From NCBI RefSeq assembly GCF_017599305.1, contig NZ_JAGFWR010000006.1:1-64000 (forward strand): 64,000 nt of DNA. The letters are read 5' to 3'. The translations under genes and the position numbers were made by a program. Below the pieces are notes generated by a model. It saw only the letters and a program-made list of their open reading frames with translations, ran no database searches and had not been told where the DNA came from. The DNA comes from Micromonospora antibiotica. GTDB taxonomy: Bacteria > Actinomycetota > Actinomycetes > Mycobacteriales > Micromonosporaceae. Positions 38,883-47,204 of this stretch are shown in pieces (the first letter of the stretch is position 1; each line of letters opens with the position of its first letter).

Positions 38883-40949
38883 TCAACCCCGGCCGCGCGC
38901 CTGTTCCCGGCCGTGCACCACCGGGCCGGCGGTGGGGGTCTGCTCCACCTGCACCGGTGTCGCCACCGGCCGCCGCCTCGGCGGGTCGGTCCGGCCGACC
39001 ACGGCCGCCGTACACGTCGGGTCGGCTCCCCAGGCCTGCTCGTCCTCGGTCAGCCGGGTGGTGCGGCGGGTGTCGTCGCCCTCCCGGCCCGGTGCGCCGA
39101 TCGGCGGCAGGACCGGCGGCCCGAACGGCCGGCCGCCGAGCTGGCCGGGTGCCGGTTGGCCGCTGCCCGCCGTGCCCGACAACCCCGGGCCGCCGGCCGC
39201 ACCGGACGACCCGGCACCGCCGGGCAGCCCCGCGCCTGCGGGCAACCCCGCGCCGCCGGCACCGCCGAGCGGGCCGGCGAGCAGGGCGGCGAGTTCCCGG
39301 CCGACGGCGGAGCCGCCGACGGCCGCCCGCGACGGCGGGGCGACCGGCCCGTCCGCCAGGTCACCGATGTCGACGCCGCCGCCGGCCCAGTCGCCCAGCG
39401 CGCCACCGGAGCGGCGGTCGCCGTCCGGGACGCCACCGCCGGCCCGTCCGCCGATCACCGGACCGACGCCACCGGCCAGACCACCCACACCGGCCAGCGC
39501 ACCGCCAGCCCAGCCGCCCACGCCGCCACGCCCCAGGGCACCGATCGCGCCGACGCCGACGCCGGTCGCCCCGGAGGTGCCGAGGACGCCGAGGTCTGCG
39601 GAGTCGCCGGCCAGGCTCGTCGCGCCGAGCGCCGACAGACCCGCCCCGCCGAACCCGCCGACGCCCGACGCGCCGAACGCGCCGATGGCCGCCGGGCCGC
39701 CGCCGAGAGCGGCACCCATCCCACCGGCTCCCGAGGAGGAGGACGAGAACGACAGGTCCGGCCCGCCGCCGCCGGCCCCGTCGAAGCCGGAACCACCACC
39801 GCCGGTCCCGTCGAACCCGCCGCCGCCGGACTGGATGGTGGACCGCACCTCGTTGGGGGGTGGAGCGCCGGTGGGGCCGTCCGAGGTGCCCGGCGGTGGC
39901 GGCGGTTGGTCACCGCCGCCGGGCGGTCCCGCGAACCGGTTGACGATCCCGCTGGTCTCCCGCAACGCGGCGACGAGCTGCGCCAACGCGTCGCGCATCG
40001 CCAGGTCGAGCCGGACGAGCTGGCGCAGCCAGGCGGTGCGCAGCAGCACGTCGAGGGCGGTCCAGCCGGCCGCGGTGGTCAGGTCGAAGGTGCCACCGAC
40101 CGGCCCGGTGCCGTAGGTGTCCGGGATGGTGACCCCGACCGCGTTCAGGCTGCCCTGGTCGACCTGCGCGAGGATGCTGCGGACCGCGTTGAACAGCGCG
40201 GTCGGGTGGTACGTGTTGAACCACTGGTGGGTGTGGTCGCTGAACTCCCGCCACGCGTCGTTGATCCGCTCGCGGAACATCAGCAGGTCGTTGGACTGCC
40301 GAAAGACCCGGTCCGACCAGGCATTGGTCTCGTTGGTGGCGTTCATGTCCCGGGTCAGCCGGTCGATGTCGGCGTGCAGGGTGTTCAGGGCCGCCACGAA
40401 CACCGCCGACGCCGACCCGTCGAAGCCGGAACCGGCCCCGCTGATCCCGTCGCGCAGCACCCGCAGCTCGGCGGCGGTGGTGAGCAACGTCTGCTCGACC
40501 CGCCACAGCAGGTTGCCGGCGTCGGTGAAGCTGCGTTCGCTGAACCAGCCGTTGGTGCCGGCGTACAGGCGGGTGAGGGCGTTGACGCTCGCCCGGTAGA
40601 AGCTGTCGAATGCGGTGGCCGGTGGGGGGCCGCCGGTCCCCTCCCAGAAGGTGACGTGGCCCCGCACGATCTCCCAGAGGTCCCGTTGCGGGTCGTCCAC
40701 CCCGGGACCGACCCGGCGGTAGCCCATCAGTTCCCGGTCCCCCGGGTCGATCGTGGGGCGGGTGCCCCGGTCCAGTTCCTGGGTCCGTCGTTCGACGAAC
40801 CGGACCCAGGTGACCCCGTGGCCGGCCACCAGGTTGCGGTCGATCAGCGTGCCGCTGCCCTGGTCGGTGCCGTCGCGGCCCTCGTTGAGGACGTCCTGGA
40901 GCATCCGTTCCCAGGTCCAGCCGGCGTACTCCGGGTTCGGGGCGGTCAC
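38883..40949 (-). CDS. PPE-like glycine-rich T7SS substrate, paralogue 2
   Basis: 688 residues from GTG 40949. The N-terminus (WTWERMLQDVLNEGRDG) is nearly the same as in the next gene upstream. Residues about 120-330 are helical with WXG/PPE-type features: FYRASVNALTRLYAGTNGWF, then SDHTHQWFNTYHP. From about 345 the protein becomes Gly/Ala-rich low complexity (GGGGFDGTGGGGSGFDG). Near the C-terminus is EDEQAWGADPTC followed by AVVGRT, a motif shared with the paralogue. It is 24 bases downstream of that gene. It is probably a secreted or surface substrate of the T7SS. It lacks an obvious PPE motif, so the label is by architecture and context. Confidence 0.72.
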   Translation of the reverse strand: MTAPNPEYAGWTWERMLQDVLNEGRDGTDQGSGTLIDRNLVAGHGVTWVRFVERRTQELDRGTRPTIDPGDRELMGYRRVGPGVDDPQRDLWEIVRGHVTFWEGTGGPPPATAFDSFYRASVNALTRLYAGTNGWFSERSFTDAGNLLWRVEQTLLTTAAELRVLRDGISGAGSGFDGSASAVFVAALNTLHADIDRLTRDMNATNETNAWSDRVFRQSNDLLMFRERINDAWREFSDHTHQWFNTYHPTALFNAVRSILAQVDQGSLNAVGVTIPDTYGTGPVGGTFDLTTAAGWTALDVLLRTAWLRQLVRLDLAMRDALAQLVAALRETSGIVNRFAGPPGGGDQPPPPPGTSDGPTGAPPPNEVRSTIQSGGGGFDGTGGGGSGFDGAGGGGPDLSFSSSSSGAGGMGAALGGGPAAIGAFGASGVGGFGGAGLSALGATSLAGDSADLGVLGTSGATGVGVGAIGALGRGGVGGWAGGALAGVGGLAGGVGPVIGGRAGGGVPDGDRRSGGALGDWAGGGVDIGDLADGPVAPPSRAAVGGSAVGRELAALLAGPLGGAGGAGLPAGAGLPGGAGSSGAAGGPGLSGTAGSGQPAPGQLGGRPFGPPVLPPIGAPGREGDDTRRTTRLTEDEQAWGADPTCTAAVVGRTDPPRRRPVATPVQVEQTPTAGPVVHGREQARGRG

Positions 40950-40973
40950 CGCGCGGCCCGCCCGGGTCGCCGG

Positions 40974-43112
40974 TCAGCCACGGCGACGTCCCGTCGTACG
41001 GGTGGGGCCGGGCGACTGACCGGGTCGGCGTGGCGCGGCCGGCATCGTGGTGGCCGGTTCCTCGGCGTGCTCGGAGCGGCCGATGACGGCCATCCCGCAC
41101 TCGGGGTCGGTGCCCCACACGTCCTCTTCCTCTTCCAGCCAGGTCTTGCGTTCACGGTCCTTCTCCCCCTGCTGGCCGCCCCCACCCATGCCTCCCATGC
41201 CGCCCATCGGCGGCATCATCGGGAACCCGCCGGCCGCTGAGCCGGCGGAGTCGACGCCCCGCGCCCCGCTGCCACCGGGCCCGAGCCCGGCCGGTTCGCC
41301 GAGCAGTGCGGCCAGTTCGCTGCCGAGGGCCACCCCGCTGGTCGAGGACTCGCCCGGCGAGCCGCCGCCCAGGTTGCCGACGTCGACACCGTCCACGTCG
41401 GTCGGGAACTGCGCCGACGGGTTGGTCGTGTCGTCGCCGAGGCCACCCGCCCCGCCGCCCTTGACACCGCCCACGCCACCGGAGCCGCCGGAGGATCCCA
41501 GGTTGCCCAGCCCACCCAGGCCGGGGGTCAGGCCGGGGACGACGACACCACCGCCGAGTCCACCGCCGCCCGCCGAGCCGGAGCCGGTGCCACCGCCCAG
41601 GTCGCCCCAGTCGATGCCGCCGCCACCGAGACCACCCAGCCCACCGCCCGACCCACCGGTGCCGAGCTCGCCGCCACCATCGAGGCCCAGGCCACCGGCC
41701 CCGCTCCCCCCGCCCAACCCGAGGCCGGACCCACCACCCAGACCGAGATCGCCACCGCCGCCCAGCCCGGAGCCACCGCCCAGGCCGAGGTCCCCACCGC
41801 CACCCAGGCCGAGATCGCCGCCACCGCCCATGCCCAGGTCACCACCGCCACCCAGGCCGAGGTCACCACCGCCACCGCCCAGGCCCAGGTCACCGCCACC
41901 GCCCACGCCCAGGTCACCACCGCCACCGCCCATGCCCAGGTCACCGCCACCGCCGATGTCGGGGCCGCCACCGCCGTTCAGATCCGGACCGTTGAGGTCG
42001 GGGGTGCCGCCCGGCGGCGGGGTGGTGCCGGTGGTGGTCGGTGGGGGCGAGATGACGCTCACCAGGTGGGTGACGGACCGCAGCCGCGTGGTCAGCCGCG
42101 CCAGCTCGGTACGCATCGTGGCGTCCAGCTCGTGCAACTGGCCGAGCCAGGCGCCCTTGATCATGTTGTCGACGCTCTGCCAGCCCGCCTCGGTCATCAG
42201 GTTGAACGTGCCGCTGTTCACCGAGCCGTTGCCGTACGCGTCCGGCAGGGTGACCGTGACCTGGCTGAAGTTGCCCGTCCTGACCTCGGTGACGATCTTC
42301 TTCAACGAGTCGATCAGCGTGGTCGGGTTGTAGCCGTTGAACCACTGGAAGGTGTGGTCGCTGAACTCCCGGAACGAGCTGGCGATCTTGTTGCGGAAGG
42401 TCGTCATGTCGTCGACCACGTCGTCGACCTGATCGGACCAGGCCCGGTCGGTGCTGTTGGCGTTCATGTCGACGGCGAGCCGGTGGACGTCGCGCCGCAT
42501 GTTCGCCACCGCACCGATGAACACCCCGGAGGCGTTGCCCTGGAACCCGGAGGCGTCGTCGCCGACCCGGTCCAGGATGGTCTTCAGCTCCCGTTCGGTG
42601 CTGACCAGGCTGGTCTCCACGTCGTGCAGCATCTTGGCGGCGTCGGTGAAGCTCTTCCAGCTGAACACCGGGTTGGTGCCGCTGGTCAGCCGTTGCAACG
42701 CGCCCTCACTGGACTTGTAGAAGGTCTCGAAGGCGCCGCGCGGGGAGGGCGCCCCCTCGGTCTGCGAGTCACTGAAGACGATCTTCACCTGGATGAACTG
42801 GGTACGGGTGGTGTAGTGGGGTTTCCCGTCGCGCACCGAGCCGACCGTGCTGATCCGGTAGAGGAAGAACTCGTTGCCGTCGAGCGAGTCGATCCGGTTG
42901 GTCACGTCGCCGTCGCTGGGCGGCTGCGAGGACTCGGTCACGTCGTCCAGGTGGTCGACGAGACGCAGCCACCGCACGTCCGGGCCGGCCACCAACCGAC
43001 GGTCCAGCATGGTGCCGCTGGTGCCGTCCGGGCCGTCCCGGCCCTCCCCCAGCACGTTCTGGAGCATCGATTCCCAGGTCCACTGGGACATGTCCTGGTA
43101 CGGCGCGGTCAC
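40974..43112 (-). CDS. PPE-like glycine-rich T7SS substrate, paralogue 1
   Basis: 712 residues from GTG 43112, four bases after the stop of the preceding small gene. It starts with WTWESMLQNVLGEGRDG as in paralogue 2. A helical body (about 125-345) includes FYKSSEGALQRLTSGTNPVF and SDHTFQWFNGYNPTTLIDS. Residues about 365-560 are long GGGGDLGLG-type repeats, and the rest is Gly/Ser-rich. The C-terminal motif EEEEDVWGTDPECGMAVIGR matches paralogue 2. It is probably exported by the T7SS and may form a surface or interface structure. Full-length secretion has not been shown and is inferred from its position between the WXG genes and the giant gene. Confidence 0.74.
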   Translation of the reverse strand: MTAPYQDMSQWTWESMLQNVLGEGRDGPDGTSGTMLDRRLVAGPDVRWLRLVDHLDDVTESSQPPSDGDVTNRIDSLDGNEFFLYRISTVGSVRDGKPHYTTRTQFIQVKIVFSDSQTEGAPSPRGAFETFYKSSEGALQRLTSGTNPVFSWKSFTDAAKMLHDVETSLVSTERELKTILDRVGDDASGFQGNASGVFIGAVANMRRDVHRLAVDMNANSTDRAWSDQVDDVVDDMTTFRNKIASSFREFSDHTFQWFNGYNPTTLIDSLKKIVTEVRTGNFSQVTVTLPDAYGNGSVNSGTFNLMTEAGWQSVDNMIKGAWLGQLHELDATMRTELARLTTRLRSVTHLVSVISPPPTTTGTTPPPGGTPDLNGPDLNGGGGPDIGGGGDLGMGGGGGDLGVGGGGDLGLGGGGGDLGLGGGGDLGMGGGGDLGLGGGGDLGLGGGSGLGGGGDLGLGGGSGLGLGGGSGAGGLGLDGGGELGTGGSGGGLGGLGGGGIDWGDLGGGTGSGSAGGGGLGGGVVVPGLTPGLGGLGNLGSSGGSGGVGGVKGGGAGGLGDDTTNPSAQFPTDVDGVDVGNLGGGSPGESSTSGVALGSELAALLGEPAGLGPGGSGARGVDSAGSAAGGFPMMPPMGGMGGMGGGGQQGEKDRERKTWLEEEEDVWGTDPECGMAVIGRSEHAEEPATTMPAAPRRPGQSPGPTRTTGRRRG
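41690..41965. repeat. GGGGDLG(L/M)G-coding tandem repeats
   Basis: About ten imperfect units of 18 to 30 bases (CCACCGCCCAGGCCGAGGTCA and variants), encoding Gly-rich repeats with a DLGLGGGG core in PPE-like paralogue 1. Unit number is likely variable between strains. Confidence 0.8.
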
Positions 43113-43116
43113 CGGA

Positions 43117-43515
43117 TCACGCCGTCGGGTTCGGGGTGGGGTTGGGCGGGGTGCCGGTGTTCGGCGGGGTGCCGGTGCCGGGCAGGAACTCCAGGAAGCG
43201 CTCGGCGGTGATCGAGTTGAGCGACTCGATGTAGTCCGAGTTCGCCAGCAGTTCGGTCAACCCCACGGCGAGGCTGTTCATCGTGGTCCGGTGCGTGGTC
43301 ATCCGGGCCAGCAGCGTGTCGCCGGTCTTGTTGAGCTGGTCACGGATGGTCTTGCCCGGCTCGAAGTTGTTCGTGCCGGCCGAGACGACCAGGTCACGCA
43401 GCGTCTGCGAGACGTACTGGCCCTGGCCGGAGGTGGCGGTGTCGACCGCGTCCCGCAGGCTGTTCAGCTTCGCGACGAGCTGGTTGATGTACGGCTCGTC
43501 GATGACGATCGGCAT
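43117..43515 (-). CDS. Small helical T7SS-associated protein, 132 residues
   Basis: Start set at ATG 43515 (GGAG 7 bases upstream); a longer upstream frame is antisense-like and overlaps the WXG gene. The chain is helical (YINQLVAKLNSLRDAVDTAT, QLNKTGDTLLARMTTHRTTM, LAVGLTELLANSDYIES) and ends in a Pro/Thr repeat (TGTPPNTGTPPNPTPNP). There is no WXG motif, but size and helical content fit an Esx/EspC-like substrate. It lies 61 bases after the second WXG gene and 4 bases before PPE-like paralogue 1, so it belongs to the same transcript. Confidence 0.75.
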   Translation of the reverse strand: MPIVIDEPYINQLVAKLNSLRDAVDTATSGQGQYVSQTLRDLVVSAGTNNFEPGKTIRDQLNKTGDTLLARMTTHRTTMNSLAVGLTELLANSDYIESLNSITAERFLEFLPGTGTPPNTGTPPNPTPNPTA

Positions 43516-43576
43516 CTGGTGCTCCGTTCCGTGAGGTGGGGGGCGGGCGGCCCGGTACCGCCCGCCACACCGAAGG

Positions 43577-43873
43577 TCAGACGTTGCCCTGGAACAGCGC
43601 GGCACCCCGCGCGTCGCCCAGCCGGTAGTTGTCGTGGATCTGGTCCAGCCGGGACGAGGCGTCGGCGAGCGCGCGGCGCATCTCCTCGATCCCGGCGTTC
43701 CACTTCGCCTGCGCCGCGGTGAACGCCTCCCGGGTGTCACCGGAGTTGGCGCTGACGTACGTCTGGACGACGGTGTTGAGTTCGTCGATCGAGTTCTGGA
43801 TGCTGTTGGTCACGCCCTGCAACTCGGCCGAGCTGTCCAGCAGACCGTTGGGGTTGAGTCCGTACGACGGCAT
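43577..43873 (-). CDS. WXG100-like protein, second of pair
   Basis: 98 residues from ATG 43873 with AAGGA upstream. Two helices are separated by the turn AQAKWNAGIEEM, where W-N-A stands in place of W-x-G. The C-terminus has a YxxxD/E-like LDQIHDNYRLGDARG segment. It is 31 bases after the canonical WXG gene and would form the heterodimer partner, as EsxA-EsxB do. Confidence 0.85.
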   Translation of the reverse strand: MPSYGLNPNGLLDSSAELQGVTNSIQNSIDELNTVVQTYVSANSGDTREAFTAAQAKWNAGIEEMRRALADASSRLDQIHDNYRLGDARGAALFQGNV

Positions 43874-43904
43874 GGGTCGTCCTTCGTGAGGGGTCGGTCG
43901 GTGG

Positions 43905-44201
43905 TCAGGTCCAGCTCGCGGAGAGGGCGTTGTCCTGCTCCACCTGCGCGCTGGTCTGGTAGTGCGAGGTCATCGCGGTGTTCAGGTCGAGCAGCCCCTG
44001 CTTGACCTTGCTCAGCCCTTCCAGCCACTGCTGGATGGAGGTGGTGAAGGCGGTCTTGGCCTCCCCACGCCACTGGGTGTCCAGGAAGCTGGACGTGTTG
44101 TCGACGGCGCGCTGCGCCGCGTCGCACTGGGCGTCGGTCTGGTTCATCGCCGAGATGGTGCTGCGGATAGTTTGCTCGTCTACCTCATTGCCGAGTGGCA
44201 T
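43905..44201 (-). CDS. WXG100 family protein, first of pair
   Basis: 98 residues from ATG 44201 with AAGGAG upstream. It has the canonical helix-turn-helix with FLDTQWRGEAKTAFTTSIQQ (WRG in the turn), the hallmark of Esx substrates. A single Cys is at about 26. It lies 66 bases after eccB. Together with the next gene it should make the exported Esx dimer, which in known systems engages the third ATPase module of EccC. Confidence 0.92.
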   Translation of the reverse strand: MPLGNEVDEQTIRSTISAMNQTDAQCDAAQRAVDNTSSFLDTQWRGEAKTAFTTSIQQWLEGLSKVKQGLLDLNTAMTSHYQTSAQVEQDNALSASWT

Positions 44202-44267
44202 CGGCGCTCCTTCCGGTTGGGGCGGCCGCGGCGGTTCCGCGTCGCCGGTTCCGCTGACCGGCCGGTC

Positions 44268-45662
44268 TCATCCGACGACCCGGGCGGGGTCGAGGGCGGG
44301 TCCGGTCGGCAGCAGATCGATCAGGTCCGGTGACACCACGGTCGCGGTCGCGGGGGCGTAACCCAGCCGCTCCGCCACCGCCGCACCGGCGAGGGGATAC
44401 TTCACCCCGGCGTCGGTCACCAGGTGGTAGCCGGTGCCGGGCTGCCCGGCGCGACCGGTGACCACCAGCCCGCCGCGTCCCGGGGTGACCGCCACCGCGT
44501 CGGCGGTGTGCGCCGTCCGGGTCACCCCGACGCCGCCCCGGACGATGCCGGTCGCCGGCACCGGCCGGGCCGCCACGACCCGGGGGCGACCGTCGGCACC
44601 GAACCGCAGGCACCAGGCCAGGCCGGTGGCCCGGGAGGCCGCCGCTGGCGCCACCGCCGGCAGTTCCTCGGCCACGGGTGGTCGGGCCGCGAGGGGCAGC
44701 CGGGCCAGTGCCGCCGGGCTCAGCACGGTCGGGACCACCGCGCGGCCGCCGTACCCGGCGACGGTCGCCGGGTCGGCGGCCAGCAGCGCGTACGCCAACG
44801 GGGTCAGCCGGGCCAGCCCGTCGCGGCGCAGCAGGTAGTGCCGTTCCGCCCCGTCGGCCGGGCGGGCGGTGAACAGCTGACCGATCCGGGTCGGTTGCCC
44901 GTCCACCTCCGGCCCGGCCTCGCCGCGCCCCGGCACCGCCACCGGCCCCAGGTCCACCCCGGCGGGAATCAGGTCCAACCAGGCCGCCGGTACGGTGACC
45001 GGCGGCCCGTCGTGGCCCAGCACCGCCGGCAGCCACGGCGCGGTGAGCCGGAACCGGTGACCGTTCCAGATCAGATAGCCGGCGGTCAGGTCGCCGGTGG
45101 GCCGGGCCAGCACCGCCCGGTCGGCGGCCAACGGGGTCCCGTCGGCCGCCGGGGCGACGGACAGGGTCAACGCCGTCGTCTCGGTGCCGGCCAGATCCGT
45201 GGCGCTGGGCGCGCACGCGGTCCACCCGACCCCGGCCAGGCCACTCGTCGGCAGCACATCGGGGGCGCCGACGATGCCCAGCGGCTGCCCGTGCGCCACC
45301 CCACGCAGCGACTTCGCCGACACGGTGACGACGGCGAGTTCCTCACCGAGCAGCAGCCGGGCCGAGGCGTAGTTGAGCACCGGGCGCAGCCGCCCGCCCA
45401 GATAGAGGTAGCGCGAACCGGTCTCCTTCTCCACCACCAGCGACCCGGCCTTGCGCCAGGCGGTGGCCCCACCGGGGGAGAAGAAGCCGTACAGGGTGAA
45501 GCCGCCCATCACCAGCGCGGCGACCAGGACCCCGGCGAGCAACCCCACGGTGGTACGCCGGTGCGGCGTCTCCAGGCCGTCCGGTTCGCCGGCCACCAGT
45601 GCGGCGGTGAGCCGGCCCAGCAGGTGCGACTGCGCCTGCACCTGGTCACGTCGGGACTGCAC
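44268..45662 (-). CDS. eccB: Type VII secretion core protein EccB
   Basis: 464 residues from GTG 45662. The N-terminus has the EccB signature MQSRRDQVQAQSHLLGRLTA and ALVAGEPD, then one transmembrane helix (about 40-63, VGLLAGVLVAALVMGGFTLYGFF) and a large periplasmic-side domain beginning with SLVVEKETGSRYLYLGGRLR. Two cysteines (WTACAP and LAWCLRF) match the conserved EccB disulphide. EccB is a membrane component of the ESX channel with R-domain repeats. It lies 4 bases after eccD. Length is close to mycobacterial EccB (about 480-500). Confidence 0.94.
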   Translation of the reverse strand: MQSRRDQVQAQSHLLGRLTAALVAGEPDGLETPHRRTTVGLLAGVLVAALVMGGFTLYGFFSPGGATAWRKAGSLVVEKETGSRYLYLGGRLRPVLNYASARLLLGEELAVVTVSAKSLRGVAHGQPLGIVGAPDVLPTSGLAGVGWTACAPSATDLAGTETTALTLSVAPAADGTPLAADRAVLARPTGDLTAGYLIWNGHRFRLTAPWLPAVLGHDGPPVTVPAAWLDLIPAGVDLGPVAVPGRGEAGPEVDGQPTRIGQLFTARPADGAERHYLLRRDGLARLTPLAYALLAADPATVAGYGGRAVVPTVLSPAALARLPLAARPPVAEELPAVAPAAASRATGLAWCLRFGADGRPRVVAARPVPATGIVRGGVGVTRTAHTADAVAVTPGRGGLVVTGRAGQPGTGYHLVTDAGVKYPLAGAAVAERLGYAPATATVVSPDLIDLLPTGPALDPARVVG

Positions 45663-45666
45663 GACG

Positions 45667-47058
45667 TCAGCCCCCGATCGCCCGGAAGTAGTCGTACACG
45701 TGCAGGACGGCGAGCCCGATCGGCAGCAGTGCCACCGCCGCCGCGGTCAGGGTCAGGTCCCCGACCCGCCCCCAGTACGGCGTCACCCGCCGCCCGGTGA
45801 GGCTCCGCCCGGCCAGCAGCAGCGCCGGTACGGCGACCGGCAGCACCCCGAGCGCCACCACCCGCCCCAGCGGTCCCGCACCGGCCAGGGCCTGCACGGC
45901 GACCGCGGTGGGTCCGACCAGCGCGGGCACCGCCTGGGTCAGTCGGTGCCAGGCGCTGGTCATCGGTCGGGCGTTGAGCGACCAGACCAGCGCGACCAGC
46001 AGCACCAGCGTCGTCTCCGCCCAGCCCGCCCGGTACGCCACCGGCAGCAGCGCCACGGCGGTGGCCGCCGACAGCCCGGCGTACAGGGCGGTCATCAACC
46101 GGTCGACGGCCCGCGCCCGGTCCATCAAGGGGCCGGCCGGTTCCGGGTCGATGTCCTCCTGGAGGTGCTCGGGTCGGGTCGGCAACGGGGCGAGACGCAG
46201 CCCGGCGAGGCGGAACGCGAACAGGGGCACCGTCAGCACCAGCGCGGTCGCGGCCACCGCCACCACCGCGCCCGCCTGCGGCCCGGTGCGCCCACCCACC
46301 GTGGCGGCGGCCCCGCCGAGCACGCCCAGCAGCAGCGCGGTGGACCCGGCGACGAAGACCGGGGTGGCCGCGCCGAGCAGCACGGCGGCGAGCACCGCCA
46401 CCGCCGCCCCGGTCGCGGTCCCGCCCAGCACCTGCGGCCCGGTCAGCCCCGGCCCGACGGCCGCGCCGTCACCGGGCAGCACCAGCCCGGCCAGACCAGC
46501 GTAGCCGGTAGCGGCGACGGCCAGCAACACGCCGAACCCGCGCTCACCGCCGGCCCGGACCACCGCGGCACCGCCACCCAGCGCCACCGTCGCCACCGCC
46601 AGCGCCGCCACCGCCCGCAGCAGCACCGGTCCCGGCATGAGCAGGGCCACCAGGCCGACGACGAGCAGCAGACCGGCCAGCGCCAGCACCACCGGGCGGA
46701 TCAGCTCGGGACGCCACCGGCCGGGCCGGTCCCGCACCCCCGTCGCCATCCCGTCGACGAGGTCGTCGAAGTCGACCTCGGGCAACTGGTCGGCGCGCGG
46801 ACGCAGGTGGACCAGGTCACCGTCGCGCAGGTCGAGCGCGGTGACGGTGCTCTCCTCGTCCAGCGGGGGGGAGCCGGCGCGTTGCAGGACCCACCCGCCG
46901 TGGCTCAACCCCGTGTCGGCCAACCCGTCGCCGAGGTGGTGCAGCAGCGCCGGCAACAGGTCGGCGACGACCACCCCGACCGGCACGGCCACCTCGATTT
47001 GCCGGCTCGGTCCGCGTACGACCAGCCGGCACATCTGCTCGGTCTCGGTGCCCGTCAC
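45667..47058 (-). CDS. eccD: Type VII secretion core protein EccD
   Basis: 463 residues from GTG 47058. The N-terminus is a ubiquitin-like YukD domain (CRLVVRGPSRQIEVAVPVGV ... LDLRDGDLVHLRP). From about 120 there are about eleven hydrophobic helices, starting with PVVLALAGLLLVVGLVALLM and ending near the C-terminus (LTLTAAAVALLPIGLAVLHV). EccD forms the membrane pore-like scaffold of the ESX complex. Divergent from eccC across a 146-base region. A promoter-like pair at 47067-47092 has its -10 box only 8 bases from this GTG, so the message may be leaderless. No EccE gene follows. Confidence 0.93.
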   Translation of the reverse strand: MTGTETEQMCRLVVRGPSRQIEVAVPVGVVVADLLPALLHHLGDGLADTGLSHGGWVLQRAGSPPLDEESTVTALDLRDGDLVHLRPRADQLPEVDFDDLVDGMATGVRDRPGRWRPELIRPVVLALAGLLLVVGLVALLMPGPVLLRAVAALAVATVALGGGAAVVRAGGERGFGVLLAVAATGYAGLAGLVLPGDGAAVGPGLTGPQVLGGTATGAAVAVLAAVLLGAATPVFVAGSTALLLGVLGGAAATVGGRTGPQAGAVVAVAATALVLTVPLFAFRLAGLRLAPLPTRPEHLQEDIDPEPAGPLMDRARAVDRLMTALYAGLSAATAVALLPVAYRAGWAETTLVLLVALVWSLNARPMTSAWHRLTQAVPALVGPTAVAVQALAGAGPLGRVVALGVLPVAVPALLLAGRSLTGRRVTPYWGRVGDLTLTAAAVALLPIGLAVLHVYDYFRAIGG

Positions 47059-47066
47059 GGCTCCTT

Positions 47067-47092
47067 CAACGGAGCCGCCCGGAGATCGTTCA
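47067..47092 (-). promoter_or_regulatory. Possible ECF-type promoter of eccD
   Basis: On the minus strand: TGAACG (47092-47087), 15 bases, CGTTG (47071-47067), then AAGGAGCC and GTG. It has both boxes of the cluster motif but is one base shorter between them than the five best copies. AAGGAG could also serve as ribosome site for a message started further upstream. Confidence 0.5.
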
Positions 47093-47139
47093 ACGGCTCT
47101 GCGGAATTTTCTTTTCGCCGTCGCCCCGGGAAACCGGAT

Positions 47140-47166
47140 CGACCCGCAACGGCCCGCGCTCCGTTG
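47140..47166 (+). promoter_or_regulatory. Weak ECF-type promoter of eccC
   Basis: CGACCC (47140-47145; 4 of 6 match to TGAACC), 16 bases, CGTTG (47162-47166), followed by TGGAGG as in the copies before the 362-residue paralogues. The start codon is 39 bases further on, with its own GGAGGGA ribosome site. Confidence 0.45.
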
Positions 47167-47204
47167 TGGAGGGGGGCCGACGGCCCGGGTGGAGGGAGAC
47201 GACC

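Noticed and set aside
41690..41965. Gly-coding repeats as a CRISPR or mobile repeat
   Set aside because: They are short, degenerate and in frame, encoding a Gly-rich linker.
43516..43740. N-terminal extension of the 132-residue helical protein
   Set aside because: It overlaps the WXG gene in another frame and has shadow-type composition; ATG 43515 has its own ribosome site.
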